From Acuticoccus sp963704595 (GTDB lineage: Bacteria; Pseudomonadota; Alphaproteobacteria; Rhizobiales; Amorphaceae), in NCBI GenBank assembly GCA_963704595.1, contig OY969922.1, forward strand, positions 3,720,001-3,784,000: a DNA stretch of 64,000 bases. The letters run 5' to 3'. Of this stretch, positions 54,736 to 63,514 are shown piece after piece; within the stretch, counting starts at the first letter, position 1, and every line of letters begins with the position of its first letter. The notes beneath the pieces are model-generated. The model ran no database searches. It saw only the letters and a list, made by a program, of their open reading frames with translations, and was not told the origin of the DNA. The translations under genes and the position numbers were made by a program.

Positions 54736-55644
54736 ATGGCATCACTGAAGGATCTCAAGAATCGCATCGCCTCCGTGAAGGCGACGCAGAAGATCACCAA
54801 GGCGATGCAGCTCGTCGCTGCGGCGAAGCTGCGCCGGGCGCAGGAGGCCGCCGAGGCCTCCCGCCCCTACGCGGAGCGGATGGCCCACGTCCTGGCCAAC
54901 CTCGCCGCCTCCACGGTGAACGACCCCGACGCGCCCCTCCTCCTGACCGGGCGCGGCGATGACAAGGTGCACCTCCTCGTGGTGTGCACCGCCGACCGCG
55001 GCCTCTGCGGCGGCTTCAACACCTCCATCGTCCGCAAGGCGGTGCAGGATGCGCTGAAGCTGCAGGCGGCGGGCAAGACGGTCCGCTTCCTGTGCGTCGG
55101 CCGCAAGGGCTACGACGTTCTGCGCCGTGCGTTCCGCGAGCAGATCATCGGCCTCATCGAGTTCCGCAACGTGCGCCGCATCGGCTATGCGCAGGCGCAG
55201 GAAGTGGGCGAGAAGATCGTCGGCCTGTTCGAGACCGCCGACTTCGACGTCGCGACCCTCTACTACGCCGAGTTCAAGTCGGTCATCAGCCAGAAGCCGT
55301 CCGCGCTTCAGCTGATCCCGGCGGCCCCCGCTGCCGTCACCGGCACCGAGGAAGACGACAAGGCGCCGGACGACGCAGCGACCGGCCCCGCGGTCTACGA
55401 ATACGAGCCGGAGCCCGCGGAAATCCTCGACGTTCTGGTGCCGAAGAACATCACGGTGCAGATCTTCCGGGCGCTGCTCGAGAACGCCGCCTCCGAGCAG
55501 GGCGCGCGGATGACCGCGATGGACAACGCCACCCGCAACGCCGGCGAAATGATCGACAAGCTGTCGATGCAGTACAACCGGACCCGCCAGGCGCAGATCA
55601 CCAAGGAGCTGATCGAGATCATCTCCGGTGCCGAAGCGCTCTAG
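54736..55644 (+). CDS. atpG: ATP synthase F1 subunit gamma
   Basis: 302 residues. N-terminal rotor helix MASLKDLKNRIASVKATQKITKAMQLV and C-terminal SMQYNRTRQAQITKELIEI form the coiled coil; CTADRGLCGGFNTSI is conserved. A roughly 35-residue insert (TGTEEDDKAPDD, then YEYEPEPAEI) is usual in Alphaproteobacteria. A terminator follows after 31 bases; atpD and atpC do not. Confidence 0.97.
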   Translation: MASLKDLKNRIASVKATQKITKAMQLVAAAKLRRAQEAAEASRPYAERMAHVLANLAASTVNDPDAPLLLTGRGDDKVHLLVVCTADRGLCGGFNTSIVRKAVQDALKLQAAGKTVRFLCVGRKGYDVLRRAFREQIIGLIEFRNVRRIGYAQAQEVGEKIVGLFETADFDVATLYYAEFKSVISQKPSALQLIPAAPAAVTGTEEDDKAPDDAATGPAVYEYEPEPAEILDVLVPKNITVQIFRALLENAASEQGARMTAMDNATRNAGEMIDKLSMQYNRTRQAQITKELIEIISGAEAL

Positions 55645-55675
55645 CGTCCCGGCAACACGCCACGGCAAAGTTTTA

Positions 55676-55707
55676 CGCGCGGCCCCTCGGGCCGCGCGTT
55701 TTCGTTT
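55676..55707 (+). terminator. Strong Rho-independent terminator after atpG
   Basis: CGCGCGGCCC (55676-55685) pairs perfectly with GGGCCGCGCG (55689-55698) over a 3-base loop and is followed by TTTTCGTTT. Confidence 0.85.
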
Positions 55708-55860
55708 GTGCAGGCGCCGCGGGGTCATTCAATAGGGCGTTGATTGCGCCGCTCTTTGCGCGCAGAACAGCGTGGATTGCGTCGAACCGCTCGCCCGATT
55801 GCCCGTCCCGGCCCAGCGGCACAGGTTCACGCACCCGCGTATGCGTTGGAGATCGACCAC

Positions 55861-56868
55861 ATGAAGACGACGGAGCTGGTGCGGCCGAACCTCACCACCC
55901 TGCTCGACGAAACCGCCGCGACGCAGGAACAGGCCATCGGCGCCATCCGCCAGGCCCTCGCCGGCCCCCTCGGCAAGCGGTTCGACGATGCCATCGCCCT
56001 CATCACCGATGCGGACGCGGACGGTCCCCGCCCCTCGCGCCGCCGCGTCGTCGTCAGCGGCCTCGGCAAGTCCGGCCACATCGGCCGCAAGATCGCAGCG
56101 ACGCTCGCCTCCACCGGCACCCCCGCGCACTTCGTCCACGCGGCCGAAGCCAGCCACGGCGACCTCGGCATGGTGACGCCGCAGGACGTGATCCTGCTCC
56201 TGTCCAACTCCGGCGAGACCGCCGAGCTGCGCGACATCCTCACCTACGCCAAGCGCTTCTCGATCCCGCTGATCGCGATCACCGGCAACGCCAAGTCCAC
56301 GCTCGCGCGGGTCGCGACCGTCGCGCTCGTCTACCCCAAGGTGCGCGAGGCGTGCCCGCTGCGGCTGGCGCCGACCACCTCCACGCTCCAGCAGCTCGTG
56401 CTCGGCGACATGCTCGCCATCGGCCTGATGAGCGACGCGGAATTCTCCGCGACCGACTTCGGCCTCTACCACCCCGGCGGCAAGCTCGGCGCGCAGCTCG
56501 CCCGCGTCGATTCCATCATGCACAAGGGCACTGCCCTGCCGCTGGTGGAGCATGACGCGCCGATGGGCGAGGCGCTGATCGAGATGAGTTCGAAGGCGTT
56601 CGGCTGCGTCGGCGTCACGAAGAACGGCGCGCTGATCGGCATCGTCACCGACGGCGACCTCCGCCGCCACATGTCCGCCGGCCTCATCACCGAGAACGCG
56701 GCCGGCGTGATGACGCCCAACCCCGCCACCATCGAGGGCGGGATGCTCGCCGTCGAGGCGCTGGCGGAGATGAACGCCAAGGCGATCACCAGCCTCTTCG
56801 TCACCCGCGACCAGAAGCCCGTCGGCATCGTCCACGTCCACGATCTCCTGCGCTACGGCGTGCGCTGA
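55861..56868 (+). CDS. kdsD: D-arabinose-5-phosphate isomerase (KdsD/KpsF/GutQ family)
   Basis: 335 residues. SIS domain: VVVSGLGKSGHIGRKIAATLASTGTP-type start, HAAEASHGDLGM and LLSNSGETAELRDI, with LAPTTSTLQQLVLGD; then two CBS domains (VDSIMHKGTALPLV, GIVTDGDLRRHMS and VMTPNPATIEG). It supplies arabinose-5-phosphate for KDO. ATG 55861 fits the family start. Next gene kdsA begins three bases after its stop. Confidence 0.93.
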   Translation: MKTTELVRPNLTTLLDETAATQEQAIGAIRQALAGPLGKRFDDAIALITDADADGPRPSRRRVVVSGLGKSGHIGRKIAATLASTGTPAHFVHAAEASHGDLGMVTPQDVILLLSNSGETAELRDILTYAKRFSIPLIAITGNAKSTLARVATVALVYPKVREACPLRLAPTTSTLQQLVLGDMLAIGLMSDAEFSATDFGLYHPGGKLGAQLARVDSIMHKGTALPLVEHDAPMGEALIEMSSKAFGCVGVTKNGALIGIVTDGDLRRHMSAGLITENAAGVMTPNPATIEGGMLAVEALAEMNAKAITSLFVTRDQKPVGIVHVHDLLRYGVR

Positions 56869-56871
56869 TCC

Positions 56872-57717
56872 ATGAACGGCCCCAACGCCGCCGTCCGCCT
56901 CGGCAACGTCACCTTCTCCAACACCGGCCCGCTGACGCTGATCGCAGGCCCCTGCCAGATGGAAAGCCGCGACCATGCGTTCGACATGGCCGGCGCCCTC
57001 ACCGAGCTTGCCGCCGACCTCGGCATCGGCTTCGTCTACAAGTCGAGCTTCGACAAGGCCAACCGCACCTCCCTTTCCGGCAAGCGCGGCATGGGCCTCG
57101 AAAAGGCGCTCCCGGTGTTCGCCGACGTGCGCGAGGAGTTCGGTGTCCCGGTCCTGACAGATATCCACACCGCCGAGCAGTGCGAGGTGGTCGCCGAAGT
57201 CTGCGACATCCTGCAGATCCCGGCCTTCCTCTGCCGCCAGACCGACCTTCTGATCGCCGCCGCGAAGACCGGCCGCGTCATCAACGTGAAGAAGGGCCAG
57301 TTCCTGGCGCCGTGGGACATGCAGAACGTCCTCACCAAGATCACCGAGAGCGGCAATTCCAACGTGCTCCTCACCGAGCGGGGCGCCTCGTTCGGCTACA
57401 ACACGCTGGTGTCCGACATGCGGGCGCTGCCGATCATGGCCGCGATGGGCGCACCCGTGGTGTTCGACGCGACGCATTCGGTGCAGCAGCCGGGCGGGCT
57501 CGGCGGCTCCTCCGGCGGCGACCGGCGCTTCGTGCCGCCGCTGGCGCGCGCCGCGGTCGCGGTCGGCGTCGCCGCGGTGTTCGTCGAGACCCACCAGGAC
57601 CCGGACAACGCCCCCTCCGACGGCCCCAACATGGTCCCGCTGGGGGAAATGCGCCCGCTTCTCGAAACGCTGATGGCCCTCGACGGCATCGCCAAGGGCG
57701 CCGGCGCCGCAGGGTGA
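56872..57717 (+). CDS. kdsA: 2-dehydro-3-deoxyphosphooctonate aldolase KdsA
   Basis: 281 residues. LIAGPCQMESRDHAF, YKSSFDKANRTS, TDIHTAEQCEVVAEVCDILQIP, NVKKGQFLAPWDM and DATHSVQQPGG are the KDO8P synthase motifs. Condenses arabinose-5-phosphate with phosphoenolpyruvate for lipopolysaccharide core. It forms a two-gene KDO unit with kdsD, so substrate supply and use are joined. Confidence 0.96.
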   Translation: MNGPNAAVRLGNVTFSNTGPLTLIAGPCQMESRDHAFDMAGALTELAADLGIGFVYKSSFDKANRTSLSGKRGMGLEKALPVFADVREEFGVPVLTDIHTAEQCEVVAEVCDILQIPAFLCRQTDLLIAAAKTGRVINVKKGQFLAPWDMQNVLTKITESGNSNVLLTERGASFGYNTLVSDMRALPIMAAMGAPVVFDATHSVQQPGGLGGSSGGDRRFVPPLARAAVAVGVAAVFVETHQDPDNAPSDGPNMVPLGEMRPLLETLMALDGIAKGAGAAG

Positions 57718-57819
57718 ACCGCAACAAGGGTTGAGCGGCGCGCGACTTGCAGAAACAATGCGCGCGACCGATCCTCCTCCGCGCGGGGACGGTCCCCACG
57801 CGAGCGAGGCGCCAGCCCG

Positions 57820-59208
57820 ATGAACCTTGAGGCCCTGAAGTCCGATCTTGCCGGCATCGCGCTGGAAGACAACCCGCGCCTCGTTCAGCAGAAGAGCCGG
57901 GACTTCTACTGGTACTCCCCGGTCCTCAAGCGCCAGCTCGAACACATCACCGCAGACCTGGTGGCCGCTCCCGCCGACGAGGACGAACTCCTCCTCATCC
58001 TCGGCGCGTGTTTTCGCAACAACGTCCCCGTCACCGTGCGCGGCGCCGGGACGGGCAATTACGGGCAGGCGATGCCGCTCGCGGGCGGGCTGATCCTCGA
58101 CCTCTCGCGCATGAACAGGGTGCGGCGGATCGGCCAGGGCTTCGTCGTCGCCGAACCCGGTGCCATCCTCGCCGACATCGACAGGGAGACGCGCCCGAGC
58201 GGACAGGAGCTGCGCCTGTCGCCCTCCACCTATCACACAGCCTCGATCGGCGGCTTCATCGCCGGCGGCTCGGGCGGCGTCGGCTCGATCCGCTGGGGCG
58301 GCCTGCGCGACGCGGGCAACATCATCCGGGTGCGCCTCGCAGCGATGGACGGGTCGGCCCCGTCGGTGATCGACCTCACCGGCGCGGAGCTTGCCAAGGC
58401 GAGCCACGCCTACGGTACCACCGGCGTGATCACCGAGGTCGAGATGCCCCTCGCGCCCGCCTACGACTGGGTGGACATGCTGGCCTCCTTCCCCACCCTC
58501 GCCGGCGCGATCGACTGTGCCGAGCGTCTCGCCGGCGCCGACGGGCTCCTCCTGAAGAACGTCTCGGTGGTCGACAGGTGGGTGACGCCGTACTTCCGCC
58601 GCCACGCCAGGTATCTGCGCGACGGCGAGGCGCTGCTGATGGTGATGGCCGCGCCTTTCGCGGCCGGCGACGTCGCGGGCATCGCACACCGCGCCGGCGG
58701 CACGCTCACCATGCGCTCGGACGCGCTGTCCGAGGAGGAACGCCGCGGCCTCCCCGCCGCGTTCGAGCTCGGCTGGAACCACACGACGCTGCGCGCCCTC
58801 CGGGTCGATCCGGCGATCACCTACCTCCAGGTGCTCTACCCCCAGCCCGGCATCGGCCCGAAGGTGCTCCGGCTCGCCGAGCGCTTCGGCGAGGAGCTGC
58901 CGACCCACCTCGAGTTCGTCCGCTTCGACGGTGCGGTCGGCTGCTTCGGCCTGCCGCTGGTGCGCTACACCACCGAGGAGCGTCTCGACGAGATCGTCAG
59001 GATCCACGAGGACGAGGGTTGCCCGATCTTCAACCCGCACCGCTACACGCTGGAGGAAGGCGGGATGAAGCAGACCGACGAGGTGCAGCTCTCGTTCAAG
59101 CGCCGGGCCGACCCCAAGGGCCTCCTCAACCCCGGCAAGATGGTCGCGTGGGACGACCCGTCCTACGACTACGGCAAGCCCTACCTCTTCCCGACCCTAC
59201 AGGCCTGA
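57820..59208 (+). CDS. FAD-binding oxidoreductase (PCMH/FAD_binding_4 type)
   Basis: 462 residues. PVTVRGAGTGNYGQAMPLAGG is the FAD pyrophosphate loop, HTASIGGFIAGGSGGVGS and AYGTTGVITEVEMPLAP complete the PCMH fold, and a C-terminal domain ends NPGKMVAWDDPSYDYG. Such proteins oxidise hydroxy acids, sugars or aldehydes; the electron acceptor may be the flavin enzyme encoded next, whose ATG overlaps this stop. Confidence 0.85.
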   Translation: MNLEALKSDLAGIALEDNPRLVQQKSRDFYWYSPVLKRQLEHITADLVAAPADEDELLLILGACFRNNVPVTVRGAGTGNYGQAMPLAGGLILDLSRMNRVRRIGQGFVVAEPGAILADIDRETRPSGQELRLSPSTYHTASIGGFIAGGSGGVGSIRWGGLRDAGNIIRVRLAAMDGSAPSVIDLTGAELAKASHAYGTTGVITEVEMPLAPAYDWVDMLASFPTLAGAIDCAERLAGADGLLLKNVSVVDRWVTPYFRRHARYLRDGEALLMVMAAPFAAGDVAGIAHRAGGTLTMRSDALSEEERRGLPAAFELGWNHTTLRALRVDPAITYLQVLYPQPGIGPKVLRLAERFGEELPTHLEFVRFDGAVGCFGLPLVRYTTEERLDEIVRIHEDEGCPIFNPHRYTLEEGGMKQTDEVQLSFKRRADPKGLLNPGKMVAWDDPSYDYGKPYLFPTLQA

Positions 59209-59795
59209 TGAAAGCACTCGTCGTCTACTGCCACCCGAACCCGGAGAGCTTTACGGCCCATCTCCGGGACCGCGTGCTGGCCTCTCTCACGGCGCGTGGC
59301 GCCGAAATCCGCGTGCGTGACCTCTACGGCGAGGGCTTCGACCCTGTGATGGACCGTGCCGAGCGCGAGGGCTACCACACCCCCGGCGACAACGAGCGCC
59401 CGGTCGCCTCGGAGCTTGCCGACCTCAAGTGGTGCGACACGCTGATTTTCGTCTACCCGACCTGGTGGTTCGGCCTCCCAGCCATGCTGAAAGGCTGGCT
59501 CGACCGCGTGCTCGTCCCCTACGCCACGTTCTCGATGCCCTCCGAGGACGCGCCGATCCGCGGCCAGCTCGACAACATCAGGACGCTCACGGTGGTCACC
59601 ACCTGCGGCGCGCGCTGGTTCCAGTCAAAGATCATCGGCGAGCCCGGCCGCCGGACCATCCTGCGCGGGATGCGCTTCATCTGCCATCCGCGCTGCAAAA
59701 CGCGCTACGCAGCGCTCTACAGGATCGACACGTCGACGCATGAAAAGCGCACCGCCTACGCCGATCATGTCGCGCGGCTTGTCACAAACCTCTGA
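59208..59795 (+). CDS. NAD(P)H dehydrogenase (quinone), flavodoxin-like fold
   Basis: 195 residues. MKALVVYCHPNPESFTAHL and DLYGEGFDPVM are typical of the KefF/MdaB/NQO1 group, with FVYPTWWFGLPAMLKGWLDRV as the active-site strand. FMN or FAD mediated two-electron quinone reduction is likely. Translationally coupled to the FAD oxidoreductase. Confidence 0.88.
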   Translation: MKALVVYCHPNPESFTAHLRDRVLASLTARGAEIRVRDLYGEGFDPVMDRAEREGYHTPGDNERPVASELADLKWCDTLIFVYPTWWFGLPAMLKGWLDRVLVPYATFSMPSEDAPIRGQLDNIRTLTVVTTCGARWFQSKIIGEPGRRTILRGMRFICHPRCKTRYAALYRIDTSTHEKRTAYADHVARLVTNL

Positions 59796-59896
59796 GGGCC
59801 TTGCGGGTTTATGACCGGCGGCCTATGCAGCGAGGAGGGTTTCGACCTGCCTTCGGCACGATCCGCGCCGCCGGGCGGGCATCCTGTGAGGTGCCG

Positions 59897-60394
59897 ATGC
59901 CGTTCCAGTATTCCAAGACCACCGTCTACCGCCTGACGCAGGCCGCCAAGGCGCAGCGCGCGCGTTTCGGGGTTCACCTCGCGGCGATCGCGCTCCATCC
60001 CGGGCAGGAAGGCGTCCTCAAGGCGCTCGCCGTGCAGGACGGGATGACGATGAGCGAGCTCGCCGCCGAACTTGGTGTCCAGCCCCCCACCGTCACCAAG
60101 ATGGTCACCCGCCTCGCCGCCTACGGCTTCGTGATGCGGCAGACCTCGCCGGACGACGGCCGCCTCTCCCGCGTCTATCTCACCGAGCCGGGCCGCGCCC
60201 TGATCGGCGACGTCGACAAGGTGTGCAAGCGGCTGGAGAAGGAAGCGCTCGCCGGGTTCGACGAGAAGGACCGCAAGCGCCTGCGCAAGTATCTGCGCCG
60301 GATGGAAAAGAACCTCCTCAAGGCGAGCGGCGCACCGGCGGCTGACGACATCGACGACGACGAGGACGACAGCGCCGAAGACGTGACCGCATAA
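59897..60394 (+). CDS. MarR family transcriptional regulator
   Basis: 165 residues; start at ATG 59897. The winged helix-turn-helix reads MTMSELAAELGVQPPTVTKMVTRLAAYGFV, followed by the wing RQTSPDDGRLSRVYLTEPG. It ends in an acidic stretch (DDIDDDEDDSAED). Possible control of the oxidoreductases upstream or the transporter downstream, whose GTG start follows its stop directly. Confidence 0.88.
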   Translation: MPFQYSKTTVYRLTQAAKAQRARFGVHLAAIALHPGQEGVLKALAVQDGMTMSELAAELGVQPPTVTKMVTRLAAYGFVMRQTSPDDGRLSRVYLTEPGRALIGDVDKVCKRLEKEALAGFDEKDRKRLRKYLRRMEKNLLKASGAPAADDIDDDEDDSAEDVTA

Positions 60395-61312
60395 GTGCCG
60401 ATCGCGACGCAATTCTCCGACACGGGCAATCTGCGCGCGATTCTCCTGATGCTGGGCGCGGCGGGGATGTTCTCCTGCCTCGACACAACGGCGAAGTTCC
60501 TCGGCGAGGCCGGTCTCGCACCGTTCGACGTCGTCTGGCTGCGCTACGTCACGCACATCATCCTGCTCGGCATCTTCCTGCGGGTCTGGACGCACCGCGA
60601 GGCGTTCCGTGCGCACCGCCCGTGGATGCATGTCCTTCGCGGCCTCCACCTTCTCGCCGCGACCTTCTTCAATTTCTGGGCGCTCAAATATCTTCAGCTC
60701 GCCGAAGCGAGCGCGATCATGTTCTGCGCGCCGCTGATCGTGACCGCGCTGGCGGGGCCGATCCTGGGCGAAACTGTCGGCCTCCGCCGCTGGATCGCCG
60801 TCGGCGTCGGCTTCGCGGGTGTCCTCATCGTCACCCGGCCCGGGATGGGCGCGATGCACTGGGCGATCATCCTGTCGTTCATCTCGGTCTTCAACTACGC
60901 GATGTATTCCCTCCTGACGCGCAAGATGAACCGGACCGAGTCCGCCGAGAGCCTCATGATGCTGGGCGCGGTGGTCGGTGCTGCCGCGCTCTCGCCGGTC
61001 GCCTACAGTGCCGTCTCGAGCCTCACGACGCCCAGCCTTTGGGCGCTCGCCTTCATGATGGGCTTCTTCGGCGCGGTGGGGCACTACGCTCTCGTGGTGG
61101 CGCACCGGATCGCCAACGCGTCGACGCTCGCCCCATTCATCTACACGCAGATGGTCTGGATGATTCTGTTCGGCTTCGTCATCTTCGGCGACGTGCCGGA
61201 CGCGATGACCCTCGTCGGCACGGCGATCATCGCGGCGGCCGGCCTCTACATCCTCCACCGCGAGCGGGTGCGCGGGCAGGTCATCGCCTCGCAGGAAGCG
61301 GGCGTGCAGTAG
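60395..61312 (+). CDS. EamA/DMT family transporter
   Basis: 305 residues, GTG start immediately after the marR stop. Ten helices in two EamA repeats: AILLMLGAAGMFSCLDTTAK, LAEASAIMFCAPLIVTALAGPILGE and FAGVLIVTRPG first, ILSFISVFNYAMYSLLTRK and PFIYTQMVWMILFGFVIFGD second. Co-transcription with marR suggests regulated export or uptake; substrate unknown. Confidence 0.88.
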   Translation: MPIATQFSDTGNLRAILLMLGAAGMFSCLDTTAKFLGEAGLAPFDVVWLRYVTHIILLGIFLRVWTHREAFRAHRPWMHVLRGLHLLAATFFNFWALKYLQLAEASAIMFCAPLIVTALAGPILGETVGLRRWIAVGVGFAGVLIVTRPGMGAMHWAIILSFISVFNYAMYSLLTRKMNRTESAESLMMLGAVVGAAALSPVAYSAVSSLTTPSLWALAFMMGFFGAVGHYALVVAHRIANASTLAPFIYTQMVWMILFGFVIFGDVPDAMTLVGTAIIAAAGLYILHRERVRGQVIASQEAGVQ

Positions 61313-61373
61313 CGCGCGGCCTCTGGCGGCGGCCCCGCGCGTGGGGTAAACCGCCGCACCGGAGGAGATCTTG

Positions 61374-62555
61374 ATGCTGCACACAATTTCGGGCTTCGAC
61401 CGCATCGGCGAGGAAAACGCGTTCGCCGTACTGGCGCGGGCCAACGCGCTCGCCGCCAAGGGGATGGACGTCATCAACCTCGGCATCGGCCAGCCGGACT
61501 TTCCGACCCCGCCTCACATCGTCGAGGCCGCAGTAAAGGCGCTGCGCGACGGCCACCACGGCTACACGCCCGCCCCCGGCATTCCGGCGCTGCGCGAGGC
61601 CGTGGCCGCCGACATCACGATGCGCACCGGCGTCGAGACCTCGCCCGAGAACATCCTCATCGTGCCCGGCGGCAAGGTGACGATGTACATGGCGATCGGC
61701 ATGTTCGGCGAGCCGGGCGCCGAGATCCTCTACCCCGACCCCGGCTTCCCGATCTACCGCTCGATGATCGAGTTCACCGGCGCGACGCCGGTGCCGCTGC
61801 CGATCCGCGAAGAGAACGGCTTCGCCTTCTCCCCCGCCGACGTGGAAGCGCGGATCACCGACAAGACGCGGCTCGTCATCATCAACTCCCCCGCCAACCC
61901 CACAGGCGGCGTCAGCACGCCGGACGACGTGCGCGCGCTGGCAAAGATCCTCGAGCGCTACCCCAACGTCGCGGTGATGTCCGACGAGATCTACAGCCGG
62001 ATGACCTACGACGGGCTGGAGCACCTGTCGCTGGGCTCCTTCCCCGAACTGCGCGACCGGCTCATCCTCCTCGACGGTTTTTCCAAGACCTACGCGATGA
62101 CCGGCTGGCGGCTCGGCTGGTCGCTGTGGCCGGACGCGCTGTTCGACAAGGCGCGCAAGCTCGCCGTCAACGCATGGTCCTGCGTCAACGCCCCGGCGCA
62201 GTATGCGGGCGTTGCGGCGCTGACCGGCCCGCAGGACGCGGCGGAAGCGATGGTCGAGGCGTTCGACGAGCGGCGGCAGGCGGTGACGGCTGCGCTGAAC
62301 GCGCTGCCGGGTGTGACCTGCGCGGTGCCGAAGGGCGCGTTCTACGCCTTCCCCAATATCAGCGCGACGGGCTGGAAGGCGAAGCCGCTGGCCGACGCGC
62401 TGCTGGCGTCGACCGGCGTCGCCCTCATCGGCGGACCGGACTTCGGCACGCTCGGCGAAGGCTACGTCCGCCTCTCCTACGCCGCCGCCAAGGACCGCAT
62501 CCTCGAAGGCGTCACGCGGATGGGCAATTTCCTGGCGGACAACCCGCCGAAATGA
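61374..62555 (+). CDS. Class I pyridoxal-phosphate aminotransferase, aspartate aminotransferase-like
   Basis: 393 residues from ATG 61374, with GGAGGAG at 61361-61367. NLGIGQPDFPTPPHI, GYTPAPGIPALREAV, NSPANPTGG, SDEIYSRMTYDG and the PLP Lys in DGFSKTYAMTGWRLGW are visible. Substrate could be aspartate, aromatic or branched amino acids. The final ten codons and the tail are duplicated 90 bases downstream. Confidence 0.85.
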   Translation: MLHTISGFDRIGEENAFAVLARANALAAKGMDVINLGIGQPDFPTPPHIVEAAVKALRDGHHGYTPAPGIPALREAVAADITMRTGVETSPENILIVPGGKVTMYMAIGMFGEPGAEILYPDPGFPIYRSMIEFTGATPVPLPIREENGFAFSPADVEARITDKTRLVIINSPANPTGGVSTPDDVRALAKILERYPNVAVMSDEIYSRMTYDGLEHLSLGSFPELRDRLILLDGFSKTYAMTGWRLGWSLWPDALFDKARKLAVNAWSCVNAPAQYAGVAALTGPQDAAEAMVEAFDERRQAVTAALNALPGVTCAVPKGAFYAFPNISATGWKAKPLADALLASTGVALIGGPDFGTLGEGYVRLSYAAAKDRILEGVTRMGNFLADNPPK

Positions 62556-62703
62556 CGCTCGGAGGCCAGCCCGCGCGGCCGGCCTCCGCCGCAGCCGCAT
62601 GACCGGCCCGAGCGCAACTTCCTGGCGGACAACCCGCCGAAATCACGCTCTGAAGCCAGCCCGCGCGGCTGGCCTCCGTCGCGGCCGCATGGCCGGTCCC
62701 AGC
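62524..62703 (+). repeat. 90-bp tandem duplication of the aminotransferase 3' end and its hairpin
   Basis: 62524-62613 (last codons, stop and the hairpin CGGAGGCC/GGCCTCCG at 62560-62567/62581-62588) repeats at 62614-62703 with about ten differences. In the second copy the stop TGA is TCA and the stem is degenerate. Confidence 0.9.
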
Positions 62704-63027
62704 TTCGGCGGGGCCTTGTTGCACGCCGCCCGCGCTATGCCGACGGTAATGGCCGCCGGCCGTCTCTCCAAAAGAATTGCTGGGGTTGGTTGGTCATAAG
62801 TCCCCCGCCGCAGTATCGAGTCACGCTGTTGAGGGCTGCAAAGCGTGCAACGCCCCCGCCCCGCGCTCCTGAGCTGATGCAGCGCAAAGGCGGCGACGTT
62901 GCGGAAAGTGAACCTTCGCACCGAGCTGGACGCTTAGATCCGGATTGGGCGCTTTTCACGGACGGCAGGCGGGCAAGCCGCACCATTTCGTGCGCCGCTT
63001 CACCCGTCGGGCGGCCGGCGCAGCGGC
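62704..63027. other. Non-coding spacer before yjbQ
   Basis: About 320 bases with no convincing ORF on either strand, no tRNA and no clear terminator. A short lower-GC stretch (AAAAGAATTGCTGGGGTTGG) near 62770 is the only change in composition. Confidence 0.4.
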
Positions 63028-63474
63028 TCAGCCGATGTAGGTGAGGTCGACTTCGCGCGGGCGGCCGTGGGCGCGGTGTTCGACGAGGTAGATGCCCTGC
63101 CATGTGCCGAGGCGCATCGACCCGTTGGCGCAGGGGATCGCAAGGCTCACGTCGCACAGCATCGACTTGATGTGGCCCGGCATGTCGTCGGCCCCCTCGT
63201 CGTTGTGGCGGTAGCCGGCGTTCGGCGGCGCAAGCTTGACGAGGCTGTCGACAAGGTCGGCCTGAACGTCGTCGTCGGCATTTTCCTGGATGACCAGCGA
63301 GGCCGTGGTGTGCCGGACGAAGAGGGTGACTAGGCCCGCAGAGGCACCGATTTCGCGCAGCCAGCCGCTGACCTCGCGCGTGATGTCGGCGAAGCCCGGG
63401 CCGCGGGTCGGGACCGCGAGCCGGCCGCTGACGACGCGGCTGACCGCGCCGTCCGACAGCGTCTCGACGGGCAT
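63028..63474 (-). CDS. YjbQ family protein (UPF0047), secondary thiamine-phosphate synthase-like
   Basis: 148 residues. FADITREVSGWLREIGASAG, LVTLFVRHTTASLVIQENAD, HIKSMLCDVSLAIPCANGSMRLGTWQ and VEHRAHGRPREVDL match UPF0047; the His residues and the closing EHR motif are the conserved surface. Some members make thiamine phosphate. Function here not certain. Confidence 0.9.
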   Translation of the reverse strand: MPVETLSDGAVSRVVSGRLAVPTRGPGFADITREVSGWLREIGASAGLVTLFVRHTTASLVIQENADDDVQADLVDSLVKLAPPNAGYRHNDEGADDMPGHIKSMLCDVSLAIPCANGSMRLGTWQGIYLVEHRAHGRPREVDLTYIG

Positions 63475-63514
63475 CAGACTGCGTCCCGCAAGACGCGCGG
63501 ATTCGGGGCCGCCG

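Noticed and set aside
55729..59040. About 1100-codon minus-strand frame over kdsD, kdsA and the FAD oxidoreductase
   Set aside because: It is a shadow of three well-recognised plus-strand genes and shows no domain.
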